From assembly GCA_046481785.1 (NCBI GenBank), contig JAWOJF010000200.1, positions 1 through 11,128 of the forward strand: a stretch of DNA of 11,128 nt, in the 5' to 3' direction. Each line of letters starts with the position of its first letter. Positions within the stretch are counted from its first letter, which is position 1. Under the pieces are notes generated by a model. The model saw nothing but the letters and a program-made list of their open reading frames with translations. It searched no databases and had not been told where the DNA came from. Below are positions 1 to 7,998 of the stretch, in pieces. A program made the position numbers and the translations under genes. Source of the stretch: JAWOJF01 sp046481785 (GTDB taxonomy: Bacteria; Bacteroidota; Ignavibacteria; Ignavibacteriales; Ignavibacteriaceae).

Positions 1-389
1 TGGATGACGACCTGCGCGCGCGCATGGGGACTGCCGCGATCCGGGCGGCGGAGGCGGTGGGTTACGTCAATGCCGGGACGATCGAGTGTCTCGTAACCCC
101 CAACCGGCAGTTTTACTTTTTGGAGATGAACACGCGCTTGCAGGTCGAGCACCCGGTCACCGAACTGGTGACGGGCGTCGATCTGGTCAAAGAACAGATT
201 CGTATCGCGCGCGGGCGGCGTATGGGTCCGGCGGACGGGGTCGAGGTCAAGGGGTGGGCGGTCGAATGCCGCATCAACGCCGAAGACGCTTTTAACAACT
301 TCCTGCCGTCGGTGGGGCAGGTGACCGTCCACATCGCGCCGACCGGGCCGGGTATCCGGCTGGACAGCGGGATTTATGCCGGGGCAGGG
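1..389 (+). CDS. Biotin carboxylase internal fragment (acyl-CoA or pyruvate carboxylase type), cut at both ends
   Basis: This is a partial gene in the frame beginning at base 3; it is open at the left edge and has no visible start. The family carboxylates biotin in the cytoplasm using ATP and bicarbonate, as part of acetyl-CoA, propionyl-CoA or pyruvate carboxylases. The active-site signature FLEMNTRLQVEHPVTE is at about 117-165. It matches E. coli AccC E288, N290, R292, Q294 and E296. It is followed by ECRINAED, FLPSVGQV and GPGIRLDSGIYAG, whose arginine matches AccC R338. The ATP-grasp N-terminal half is absent, and so is everything after the YAG segment, where homologs continue with a V-x-x-YYD-type stretch. 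The reading frame then continues into permease 1 without a stop. Base composition is about 65% GC against about one third GC in the rest of the window, so this piece comes from another genome or another genomic context. Which carboxylase it belongs to cannot be decided from this fragment. Confidence 0.88.
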
Positions 390-400
390 ATGAGATATAT
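381..400. other. Composition and homology breakpoint (probable chimeric join)
   Basis: Biotin carboxylase homology and high GC stop at about 381-392, and the AT-rich permease begins at the ATG at 399. The bases GGGATGAGAT (387-396) could serve both sides. They can encode the residues after YAGAG in a carboxylase, and they also look like a purine-rich ribosome-binding region in front of a permease. Such short microhomology is typical of false assembly joins, amplification chimeras or illegitimate recombination. No transposase end, target duplication or tRNA end is visible here. The sequence alone cannot tell artefact from real rearrangement. Confidence 0.75.
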
Positions 401-2726
401 GTTCAAAAACTACATTAAAATTGCACTGAGAAATATCCGCAAACAGAAAGCTTATTCCTTTATTAATATAATGGGGCTTTCAATAGGAATAGCATGCGTT
501 GTTCTTATTTTTCTTTGGGTACAATACGAGCTGAGCTTTGATAAATTTCATAAAAATGCAGACCGTCTGTATAGAGTAGGTTTTACAACAGAGAAAAAAG
601 ATTTTTATGGATTCTTCCAGCCCGGCCCATTGGCAAAATACCTGAAAGAAAATTTTCCGGAAGTGGAGCAGTCTACAAACTATTCAGAAATGAAAATAAA
701 AGTATCTTATGAAACAAAAGGTTTTTTCTGCAGCGGCAGTTTTGTTGATTCTGCATTTTTTAAAATGTTTTCTTTCCCGCTGGAAAACGGAAACGCGGAT
801 AATGTTCTTTCCTCTCCCAACTCCATAGTTATTTCAAAATCATTATCAAATAAACTATTCGGTAGTGAAAATCCTATTGGCAAAACACTAAAACTGAATG
901 ACGGATTATACCTTAACATAAGCGGGATTTTCTCAGACGTACCCAAAACGTCGCATATTCAATTTGACTTTGTTATTTCAAACCTGGCAGCACCTGAAGC
1001 AATGAATTTATGGGATAGAAAGTCGGTAGAGACTTATGTTTTACTTAAACAAAATACTTCGTTAAAAAATATAGATAAAAAAATCAGCGGCGTAATGGAT
1101 GTTCATAACCCGTCCTGGAAAAATATTCTTTTTTTATTCCCCGTTACTAAAAGTCATCTTTATGAACCTGATGGAACAGGCAGTATAATATATGTCTATA
1201 TTTTTTCTTTTTTTGGCATTTTGATTTTAATAGCAGCTTGTATCAATTTCATGAATCTCTCGACCGCACGTTCTGAAAAACGAATGAAAGAGATTGGAAT
1301 AAAAAAGACTATTGGTTCTTCACGTTCCGAGCTTATAAAACAATTTTTAACAGAATCCCTGCTCTTGTCATCAATTTCTCTTTTACTGGCCATTGTTTTG
1401 GTTGAGCTTTTCATCCCTTATTTAAATAGTAGTCTTGGTATAAATATTTCGATGGATTACTCAATTAATATGATAGTTATATTGTCGGTGATTACTTTAT
1501 TAACGGGCATAATAGCAGGAAGTTACCCGGCAATTTATCTTTCATCATTCAATCCTTTAGTTGTGCTGAGTTCCAGGGTAACATCAAACGGTGAATCACG
1601 GTCTTCAATGTTCAGGAAAATATTAGTAATAGCGCAATTCTCTTTTTCAATTTTTATTATTACATGTGTATTGTTTATCAGCAGGCAGTTGGATTTTTTA
1701 CAGTCTAAACCACTTGGCTTTAATAAAGAAGGTGTTTTATTAATTAATACAAGCGGGGCTTTGCGGCAAAACGTTGGTGCTCTTAAAGAGGAATTACTTA
1801 AATACCCGTTTGTAAAAAGTGCTTCAGTTTCGGCAACAAATTTAACAAGCTTTATGGGTGCAGGAACCGGACCAATTGACTGGGCAGGCAAAAACCCGGA
1901 TTATATCCTGGAAGTAGGTTTTAATTTTGTGGATGAGGATTTTGCCGAAACATTTCAAATTAAAATGAATGAAGGCAGATTTTTTTCTGAAGAATTCTCA
2001 ACCGATATGTCCGAAGCTTTTGTTATAAATGAAGCTGCTGTAAAGGCAATGAACATAAAAGATCCTTTAAATAAAACTATTACAACATGGTTCGGATTAA
2101 AAGGAAAAATCATTGGAGTTACTGATAATTTTAACACAGAATCACTTCGCAGAGAACTTACTCCGGTTGTCCTTATCCCCACCAGAGAAGCAAATTATCT
2201 TTGTTTAAGAATTTCATCTGCCGATATTGCAAACTCAATCAGCTTAATTGAAAATAAAGTGAAAGATATCGTTCCCGATGATCCGTTTGATTCTAGTTTT
2301 TTAGATAAAGAAATTGAGAGCCTTTATAAGACGGAGAGAATGACAGGTAATTTATCAACATTTATAGCTATACTTGCAATTTTTATTTCATGCCTTGGAT
2401 TGTTTGGCCTGGCTTCATTTTCAAGTGAACGCCGTACAAAGGAAATAGGAATACGAAAAGTGTTAGGCGCTTCAATTCCATCTGTTCTTATTCTGCTAAC
2501 GAAAGATTTTGCCAGGTGGGTACTTATTGCTAATATTATTGCATGGCCTCTGGCATGGTATGCAGTTGATATGTGGCTTCAAAATTTTGCGTACCGTATT
2601 GAAATGGATTGGGCTGTTTTTGCTCTTTCCGGCTTTGCCGCCTTAATAATTGCACTGATTACTGTAAGTTTCCAGGCAATGAAAGCCGCTGCCGCCAATC
2701 CGGTTAAAAGTTTAAAGTACGAGTAA
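399..2726 (+). CDS. FtsX/MacB-family ABC transporter permease 1
   Basis: This is an inner-membrane permease subunit of 775 residues, the shortest of the four here (others 804-809). I chose ATG 399 because the protein then opens MFKNYIKIALRN, exactly like permease 2; ATG 390 is a weaker alternative. The predicted order is: helix 1 (about 18-41); MacB-like periplasmic domain (42-262); helices 2-4 (264-287, 321-343, 356-384); helix 5 (408-428); second periplasmic domain (430-640); helices 6-8 (654-675, 705-727, 737-760); ending NPVKSLKYE. The second FtsX coupling motif is intact (RTKEIGIRKVLGAS), but the first is degenerate (KEIGIKKTIGSS). The shorter length comes mainly from the first periplasmic domain. 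There is no ATPase domain, so it needs a separate ABC ATPase. MacB/LolCDE/FtsX relatives couple ATP hydrolysis to periplasmic movements, for example in lipoprotein or peptide export; the substrate here is unknown. The open frame upstream comes from the carboxylase fragment and should not be counted as part of this protein. Confidence 0.93.
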   Translation: MFKNYIKIALRNIRKQKAYSFINIMGLSIGIACVVLIFLWVQYELSFDKFHKNADRLYRVGFTTEKKDFYGFFQPGPLAKYLKENFPEVEQSTNYSEMKIKVSYETKGFFCSGSFVDSAFFKMFSFPLENGNADNVLSSPNSIVISKSLSNKLFGSENPIGKTLKLNDGLYLNISGIFSDVPKTSHIQFDFVISNLAAPEAMNLWDRKSVETYVLLKQNTSLKNIDKKISGVMDVHNPSWKNILFLFPVTKSHLYEPDGTGSIIYVYIFSFFGILILIAACINFMNLSTARSEKRMKEIGIKKTIGSSRSELIKQFLTESLLLSSISLLLAIVLVELFIPYLNSSLGINISMDYSINMIVILSVITLLTGIIAGSYPAIYLSSFNPLVVLSSRVTSNGESRSSMFRKILVIAQFSFSIFIITCVLFISRQLDFLQSKPLGFNKEGVLLINTSGALRQNVGALKEELLKYPFVKSASVSATNLTSFMGAGTGPIDWAGKNPDYILEVGFNFVDEDFAETFQIKMNEGRFFSEEFSTDMSEAFVINEAAVKAMNIKDPLNKTITTWFGLKGKIIGVTDNFNTESLRRELTPVVLIPTREANYLCLRISSADIANSISLIENKVKDIVPDDPFDSSFLDKEIESLYKTERMTGNLSTFIAILAIFISCLGLFGLASFSSERRTKEIGIRKVLGASIPSVLILLTKDFARWVLIANIIAWPLAWYAVDMWLQNFAYRIEMDWAVFALSGFAALIIALITVSFQAMKAAAANPVKSLKYE

Positions 2727-2733
2727 AAGTTGA

Positions 2734-2803
2734 TGTAGCACAGGCTTTAGCCTGTGACTTTATTTTTTGTGCACATTTTTCACAGGCTAAAGCCTGTGCT
2801 ACA
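2734..2803. repeat. Long inverted repeat, copy A, between permeases 1 and 2
   Basis: Two perfect 23-base arms (2734-2756 and 2781-2803) are reverse complements of each other, separated by a 24-base T-rich spacer that contains GTGCAC. Each arm is itself nearly palindromic around CACAGGC-TTTA-GCCTGTG, so the element can form one long hairpin or two small ones. It starts only 7 bp after the permease 1 stop. A diverged second copy lies after permease 3 (7801-7871). It has the look of a dispersed intergenic palindrome (REP- or MITE-like) and encodes no protein. Confidence 0.9.
2739..2768 (+). terminator. Terminator-like hairpin after permease 1
   Basis: The stem CACAGGC/GCCTGTG (2739-2745 with 2750-2756, 7 bp, loop TTTA) is followed by a T-rich run (2759-2768). 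This is the layout of a rho-independent terminator on the + strand. It is the first arm of the inverted repeat. If it works, permease 1 would be at least partly uncoupled from permease 2. The larger hairpin formed with the second arm would compete with it. Confidence 0.5.
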
Positions 2804-2823
2804 CCTTACATTAATGGAGACGT

Positions 2824-5253
2824 ATGTTCAAAAATTATATTAAAATTGCGTTAAGAAATATCCGCAAACAGAAAGCTTATTCCTTTATTAATATTATGGG
2901 ACTTTCAATAGGGATGGCTTGCTGTATTTTAATACTCCTTTTTATTCTTGATGAGTTCAGCTATGATAAGTTTCATACAAAACATGACAGCATTTACAGG
3001 CTAACCAGGGAATGGTTTAATGATGACGGAGAGTCAAACCTACACCTTGCAAGAGTTGCTCCTCCTGTTGCCCCCCTGTTAAAAAATGATTTCCCGGAAA
3101 TTGTACGCGAAGCCGTAAGAGTTGCACAAGACTATCAAACATTCCTTAAAATGAATAATAATGTTTTTGTAGAGGAAAGATTCTATTGGGCAGATGAAGC
3201 ATTCTTTAAAATATTCTCTCATAAGTTTCTAAGCGGTGATCCCAATACTGCTCTCGCTGAACCTAATTCGATTGTGCTTACAAGCTCAATGGCAAAAAAA
3301 TATTTCGGTAACGAAAATGCACTTGGCAAATTTATCAATTATGAAAGAGAACGCGATCTTAAGGTTACCGGAATAATAGAAGACGTGCCTTTTAATACGC
3401 ATTTTAAATTTGATTTTCTAGGTTCGTTCAATACTTTATACGATATGAACGGGGCGGAGTTTTACCGTACTAACTGGGGTAACAATTCTTATTTAACATA
3501 TATCCTTGTTCCTCCTAATTTTCCTATTCAGGAACTGCAAAGGCAGATCCCGGAATTTCTTGATAAACATATATCGCAGGTATTTTTTGAACAGAATGAC
3601 AGGGCGCCAAAACAAAAGCCAAGTTCATACACCAAACTGCATTTCCAAAAGTTAACCGATATTCATCTTACCTCACATCTGGTCACTGAAGCTGAGGAAA
3701 ATGGGGATATATCAAATATCTATTTATTTGGTGCTATTGCATTTTTTATCCTGCTGATAGCTTGTATTAATTTTATGAACCTCTCAACCGCTCGTTCTGC
3801 TAAACGTGCACGTGAAATTGGAATGAGAAAAGTACTTGGTGCATATAAACAGCAGCTAATAAAACAGTTTTTAGGCGAAGCAGTATTATTTGCAGTTATC
3901 GCTCTTTTAGTTTCACTTGTACTTGTGGAGGTAACTTTACCGTTCTTTAATGAGTTTGTTTCAAAAAATCTGGATACCGATTACCTGAATAATTTAGAGA
4001 TTCTGCTGGCACTGTTTATAATTACTTTATTTGTAGGAATTGCATCCGGAAGTTACCCGGCATTTCTTCTTTCATCATTCAGACCTGTATCCGTACTAAA
4101 TGGGAAAGAAAGTACCTCACATAAATCAGTATTCAGAACAGTTCTTGTTGTTGCACAATTTACTATATCTATTGCATTATTAATTTCTATGGGTATTGTT
4201 TATAACCAGATGGAATTTTTGAAATCTAAAAAACTCGGTTACAATAAAGAACATGTGGTTATCCTTCCTTCAAGCCGACAGATAAATGAAAACATAGAGT
4301 CATTTAAAGGACAGCTTCTGCAGAATAAAAATGTTCTTTCAGTCAGCAAGTCTGTTTTAATCCCTACAAACCCGCTGTTAAATTCATGGGGTGGAAAAAT
4401 TCTTGAAGGTAAAAATGCTTCTTCTTTATCATTCCGCCTTGCCGTTATAGAAACAGATCATGATTATCTTGATACTTATGGAATTCAACTGGCTGCAGGA
4501 AGGAATTTTTCAAGGGAATATGTAACAGATGACAGCGCTGCCTTTATTCTAAATGAAACTGCCGTGAAAGAGATTGGCTGGACTATTGACGAAGCTGTGG
4601 GTAAGGCAATGCAGTACGGGGATAGAACCGGGAGAGTGATTGGAGTTGTTAAGGATTTTAATTTTGAATCACTCCATAATAAAATTGCACCAATAATAAT
4701 TCTTATTGCAGACAGAGCTTCCCAGGTATCTGTTAAGATTGCTGGGAATGATATGCAGTCAACACTTGATTTCCTTAAAGAAAAATGGGCGCAGTACCGT
4801 GCAGAGTACCCGTTTGACTTTTCATTCCTTGATAAAGACTATGAAGCTTTATATAAATCGGAAAAACAACTCGGTGAGATTTTTGGAATTTTTTCTGTGC
4901 TTGCAGTAGCTATTGCCTGCCTTGGTTTATTCGGCCTCGCATCTTTCTCCGCAGAACAAAGGACCAAGGAGATTGGTGTAAGAAAAGTATTAGGCGCCTC
5001 AACAAAAGGAATTGTTCTGCTCTTTTCAAGGGATTTCCTAAAACTGATTTTAATTGCAAACTTTATAGCCTGGCCCCTGGCTTACTTCGCAATGAATAAA
5101 TGGCTTGAGGATTTTGCATACAAAACAGGAATAAACATTAGTACATTTATTATTTCAGGCTTGCTGGCAGTGGCAATTGCATTGGTAACTGTAAGCTATC
5201 AGGCTATAAAAGCCGCTCTTGCCAACCCGGTTAAAAGTTTGAAGTACGAATAG
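2824..5253 (+). CDS. FtsX/MacB-family ABC transporter permease 2
   Basis: This is a membrane permease subunit of 809 residues. The start at 2824 is supported by GGAGA at 2816-2820 and by alignment with permease 1, whose first 30 residues are identical. The predicted order is: helix 1 (about 20-42); periplasmic domain 1 (43-295); helices 2-4 (297-320, 354-374, 391-419); helix 5 (435-462); periplasmic domain 2 (463-683); helices 6-8 (685-709, 740-760, 773-797). Both coupling motifs are canonical: AREIGMRKVLGA near 330 and RTKEIGVRKVLGAS near 715. In this family these segments are thought to contact the ATPase. The C-terminus is LANPVKSLKYE. It resembles permease 4 most closely in the first FtsX half (both have RARE-[IV]-GMRKVLGA and KQFLGE), and permease 1 at its N-terminus and in the last helices. 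No nucleotide-binding domain or accessory subunit is adjacent, and the transported or sensed ligand cannot be told from sequence. Confidence 0.95.
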   Translation: MFKNYIKIALRNIRKQKAYSFINIMGLSIGMACCILILLFILDEFSYDKFHTKHDSIYRLTREWFNDDGESNLHLARVAPPVAPLLKNDFPEIVREAVRVAQDYQTFLKMNNNVFVEERFYWADEAFFKIFSHKFLSGDPNTALAEPNSIVLTSSMAKKYFGNENALGKFINYERERDLKVTGIIEDVPFNTHFKFDFLGSFNTLYDMNGAEFYRTNWGNNSYLTYILVPPNFPIQELQRQIPEFLDKHISQVFFEQNDRAPKQKPSSYTKLHFQKLTDIHLTSHLVTEAEENGDISNIYLFGAIAFFILLIACINFMNLSTARSAKRAREIGMRKVLGAYKQQLIKQFLGEAVLFAVIALLVSLVLVEVTLPFFNEFVSKNLDTDYLNNLEILLALFIITLFVGIASGSYPAFLLSSFRPVSVLNGKESTSHKSVFRTVLVVAQFTISIALLISMGIVYNQMEFLKSKKLGYNKEHVVILPSSRQINENIESFKGQLLQNKNVLSVSKSVLIPTNPLLNSWGGKILEGKNASSLSFRLAVIETDHDYLDTYGIQLAAGRNFSREYVTDDSAAFILNETAVKEIGWTIDEAVGKAMQYGDRTGRVIGVVKDFNFESLHNKIAPIIILIADRASQVSVKIAGNDMQSTLDFLKEKWAQYRAEYPFDFSFLDKDYEALYKSEKQLGEIFGIFSVLAVAIACLGLFGLASFSAEQRTKEIGVRKVLGASTKGIVLLFSRDFLKLILIANFIAWPLAYFAMNKWLEDFAYKTGINISTFIISGLLAVAIALVTVSYQAIKAALANPVKSLKYE

Positions 5254-5297
5254 GAGCAAGTGCGCATAGCTTGAAAGAGTTGAGGGCAAAGTGCACA

Positions 5298-5341
5298 GAG
5301 TAGGATATTAAGCCTGATCCTATGCTTTCTGATCCTTACTC
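5298..5341 (+). promoter_or_regulatory. Alternative small hairpins in the permease 2/3 gap
   Basis: The 125-bp gap lacks the inverted repeat found after permeases 1 and 3. TAGGAT (5301-5306) can pair with ATCCTA (5317-5322). The same left arm, extended as GAGTAGGAT (5298-5306), can instead pair with ATCCTTACTC (5332-5341), leaving one bulged T. The two pairings exclude each other. No T-run follows, so it is not a clear terminator. It may be chance. Confidence 0.2.
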
Positions 5342-5378
5342 ATTCGATTTAACATGAATAAAATACTCAAAGGAGATT

Positions 5379-7793
5379 ATGATTAAAAATTATCTTAAAA
5401 CCGCTATAAGAAGCTTAATCAGGAATAAAAGTTTTACAATAATAAATATAATCGGCCTTACAATTGGAATAGCTGCTTGCCTTCTTATCTTTTTACTAAT
5501 AAGATATGAATTGAGCTATGACACTTTTCACACGCATAAAGACAACATATTCCGGATAGTTTCCGAATCAAAAAGCCCTGACGGAATCCGCCATTCTGAC
5601 GGAGTTCCTCTTCCTTTGGCAGAAGGACTACGTTTGGACTTTCCGGAACTTTTAAAGGTGGCAAGCGTTCTTCAGGTTGAGGCACAGATAACAATTCCAC
5701 CGGGTAATAACAGCAACGAAAAAAAATTCAGGGAAGAGAGTGGAGCTTTTTATATTGAACCTGAGTTTTTTGAAATATTTGACTTCCCATTGTTAGCCGG
5801 AGATAAAAAAACTGCTTTAAGTGAACCAAATACAGCATTACTTACACAATCTGTTGCTGAGAAATATTTTGGAAACTGGAAATCAGCTATTGGTAAAATC
5901 ATAAGGCATGATAATAAATATGATTACAAAGTCACCGGCATACTAAAAAATATTCCTGTTAATTCTGATTTCCCCCTGGGAGTTGTCATTTCTTATGTTT
6001 CACTTAAAAACACCGACTATTCATATAATTTTGATGATTGGAAAAGTACATTCGGAAATTTAAATACCTATGTTATTGTTCCCCCGGGTAAAACTGAGGC
6101 AAGCTTTAACCGCAGTTTAAAATCTTTCGCTTTAAACTATAAACCGGTAGAATATACCCGGGATGGGTTCATATCTCAACCTCTGGACGAACTACACTTT
6201 GACGGCCGTTTTGGGAATTTCAATGGAAGAACATTCAGCAGAGAATTAATCATGGCCCTTTCATTAATAGCAGCCTTTCTTCTAATCATTGCATGTGTAA
6301 ATTTTATAAACCTGGCTACGGCTCAATCTGTTAACCGCTCACGCGAAGTAGGTGTAAGAAAAGTATTGGGAGGAAACCGCCGGCAATTAGCTCTACAGTT
6401 TATGAGTGAAACAACCCTGATAACTATTTTCGCTGTTATTTCTGCGCTGATAATTGCTGAGATTGCCCTTCCTTACCTGAATGAATTCCTTGAAACTTCT
6501 ATAAGGTTTAATTTTTGGAGCAGCACCGATATTATGGTATTCATGTTAGTAATTACTTTATTTGCAATCCTTTTCTCGGGATTTTATCCTGCAATGGTGT
6601 TATCTGGTTTTAATCCTATAACTGCTTTAAAAAACAAAACTGTTCCTAAATCTTTTGGAGGAGTTTCATTAAGACGGGCACTGGTGATATTTCAATTTAT
6701 AATTGGACAGACCCTTGTTATATGTATGCTTGTGGTAACAAGCCAGATGGATTTTTTCAGGAATGTCTCTATGGGATTTGATAAAGATGCTGTTGTTTTA
6801 GTTCCTATACCTACTGATAGTATAAGCCGGGCTAAAATTGATGTGTTAAAAATACAGCTTTTACAACAAGCTGGAATTAAAAATGTAAGCTTTAGCATAT
6901 TTAGTCCGTCGGATAATTCTCATTGGCGAAGCGATTTTAAATTCGATGGATCTGCCAGGCCGACTGATTTTAGCGCTGACCTGAAGTGGGCAGATGTCGA
7001 CTATTTTAAAATATATAACCTATCCCTTATTGCAGGAAATTTCTATACTCAATCTGATTCAATACGGGGGTATGTTGTTAATGAAACCTTAGTAAAAAAG
7101 CTGGGCATAAAAAACCCCGGTGATGTTATTGGGAGGGAAATAGATTTCTGGAACGGTCAGTATGTGGGCCCTATTGTAGGTGTAATAAAAGATTTTCATG
7201 AAGGTTCTTTACACAGTAATATACAGCCTGTTGTTCTTAGCACCTGGAGAGAAGTATACAGCCTGATAAACATAAAGATACAACCACAGCAGGTAAAGGA
7301 AACATTAGCATCTATAGAAAAACTCTGGAATAATACATATCCTGAATATGTATATGAATATCAATTTCTTGATGAAAAAGTTGAAAACTTCTATATACAG
7401 GAAGATCAGCTTTCGCAGCTATATAAAGTATTTGCAGCCATAGCAATTTTTATTTCTTGCCTTGGCTTGTATGGTTTAGTTTCTTTTATGACCGTACAGC
7501 GAACTAAAGAGGTTGGCATTAGAAAAGTTTTGGGTGCTACCACAACAAATATTCTTTACCTATTTTCAAAGGAGTTTATAATATTAATTGGATTGGCTTT
7601 TTTAGCCGCTGCCCCGCTCTCGTATTTTATTATGCAGAAGTGGCTGGAGGATTTTGCTTACCGGATAGAAATTGGTTTCGGACTCTTCTTTATAGCCATT
7701 ACTGCTTCAATTGGTTTTGCTCTATTAACTGTAAGCTATAGAGCAGTAAAAGCCGCTCTTGCCAACCCGGTTAAAAGTTTAAAATACGAGTAA
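5379..7793 (+). CDS. FtsX/MacB-family ABC transporter permease 3
   Basis: This is a membrane permease subunit of 804 residues, and the most divergent of the four by eye. The start at 5379 is supported by AAGGAG at 5370-5375 and the family opening MIKNYLKTAIRSL. The predicted order is: helix 1 (about 17-41); periplasmic domain 1 (42-288); helices 2-4 (290-314, 345-367, 383-411); helix 5 (433-457); periplasmic domain 2 (458-680); helices 6-8 (682-704, 732-756, 767-794). The first coupling motif reads SREVGVRKVLGGN, preceded by LATAQS where the others have L[SA]TARS. The second is RTKEVGIRKVLGAT. The last codons and the DNA beyond the stop closely match permease 1, including the same inverted repeat at the same distance from the stop. 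It has no ATPase domain, and its substrate is unknown. Confidence 0.95.
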   Translation: MIKNYLKTAIRSLIRNKSFTIINIIGLTIGIAACLLIFLLIRYELSYDTFHTHKDNIFRIVSESKSPDGIRHSDGVPLPLAEGLRLDFPELLKVASVLQVEAQITIPPGNNSNEKKFREESGAFYIEPEFFEIFDFPLLAGDKKTALSEPNTALLTQSVAEKYFGNWKSAIGKIIRHDNKYDYKVTGILKNIPVNSDFPLGVVISYVSLKNTDYSYNFDDWKSTFGNLNTYVIVPPGKTEASFNRSLKSFALNYKPVEYTRDGFISQPLDELHFDGRFGNFNGRTFSRELIMALSLIAAFLLIIACVNFINLATAQSVNRSREVGVRKVLGGNRRQLALQFMSETTLITIFAVISALIIAEIALPYLNEFLETSIRFNFWSSTDIMVFMLVITLFAILFSGFYPAMVLSGFNPITALKNKTVPKSFGGVSLRRALVIFQFIIGQTLVICMLVVTSQMDFFRNVSMGFDKDAVVLVPIPTDSISRAKIDVLKIQLLQQAGIKNVSFSIFSPSDNSHWRSDFKFDGSARPTDFSADLKWADVDYFKIYNLSLIAGNFYTQSDSIRGYVVNETLVKKLGIKNPGDVIGREIDFWNGQYVGPIVGVIKDFHEGSLHSNIQPVVLSTWREVYSLINIKIQPQQVKETLASIEKLWNNTYPEYVYEYQFLDEKVENFYIQEDQLSQLYKVFAAIAIFISCLGLYGLVSFMTVQRTKEVGIRKVLGATTTNILYLFSKEFIILIGLAFLAAAPLSYFIMQKWLEDFAYRIEIGFGLFFIAITASIGFALLTVSYRAVKAALANPVKSLKYE

Positions 7794-7800
7794 AAGTTGA

Positions 7801-7871
7801 TGTAACACAGGCTTTAGCCTGTGATTCTATTTTTTGTGTACACTTTTTCACAGGCTGAAGCCTGTGCTGCA
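7801..7871. repeat. Long inverted repeat, copy B, between permeases 3 and 4
   Basis: The arms at 7801-7823 and 7849-7871 pair over 23 positions with 20 Watson-Crick pairs, two G-T pairs and one mismatch. Compared with copy A, and counting from the stop codon through the element (about 80 bp), I count six substitutions and one single-base indel. The matching part includes the TAAAAGTTGATGTA that precedes the repeat. The copies therefore share flanking DNA and not just the palindrome. Confidence 0.88.
7806..7835 (+). terminator. Terminator-like hairpin after permease 3
   Basis: CACAGGC (7806-7812) pairs with GCCTGTG (7817-7823) across a TTTA loop and is followed by the T-rich run ending at 7835. 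It is the same arrangement as after permease 1 and forms the first arm of inverted repeat copy B. A function as terminator is inferred from shape only. Confidence 0.48.
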
Positions 7872-7961
7872 ATTTCTGATTAGCGAATTTTACACTCAAC
7901 ATTTACATGAACGGTATGGCTTAAAGTACAAGAAAATTTTATTATTGCCCAAACCCGCTAT

Positions 7962-7981
7962 TAGTATGAACTAGTATGAAC
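7962..7981 (+). repeat. Perfect 10-bp tandem duplication upstream of permease 4
   Basis: TAGTATGAAC occurs twice back to back, ending 5 bp before the AAAAGGAGAT ribosome-binding site (7986-7995) of permease 4. It may be a replication-slippage duplication in the leader. The rest of the 7872-7961 stretch is AT-rich and shows no gene and no clear promoter. Confidence 0.6.
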
Positions 7982-7998
7982 CCTTAAAAGGAGATCAT

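Noticed and set aside
86..334. Small open frames on both strands inside the high-GC segment
   Set aside because: They overlap the carboxylase frame, have low-complexity or arginine-rich content, and are typical by-products of high GC.
24..2726. A genuine 900-residue biotin carboxylase-permease fusion protein
   Set aside because: Both carboxylase ends are missing, the base composition changes sharply at the join, and the permease has its own start and full family length.
5354..5386. Ten-codon leader ORF overlapping the start of permease 3
   Set aside because: It has no ribosome-binding site and no regulatory codon pattern; it probably arises by chance in AT-rich DNA.
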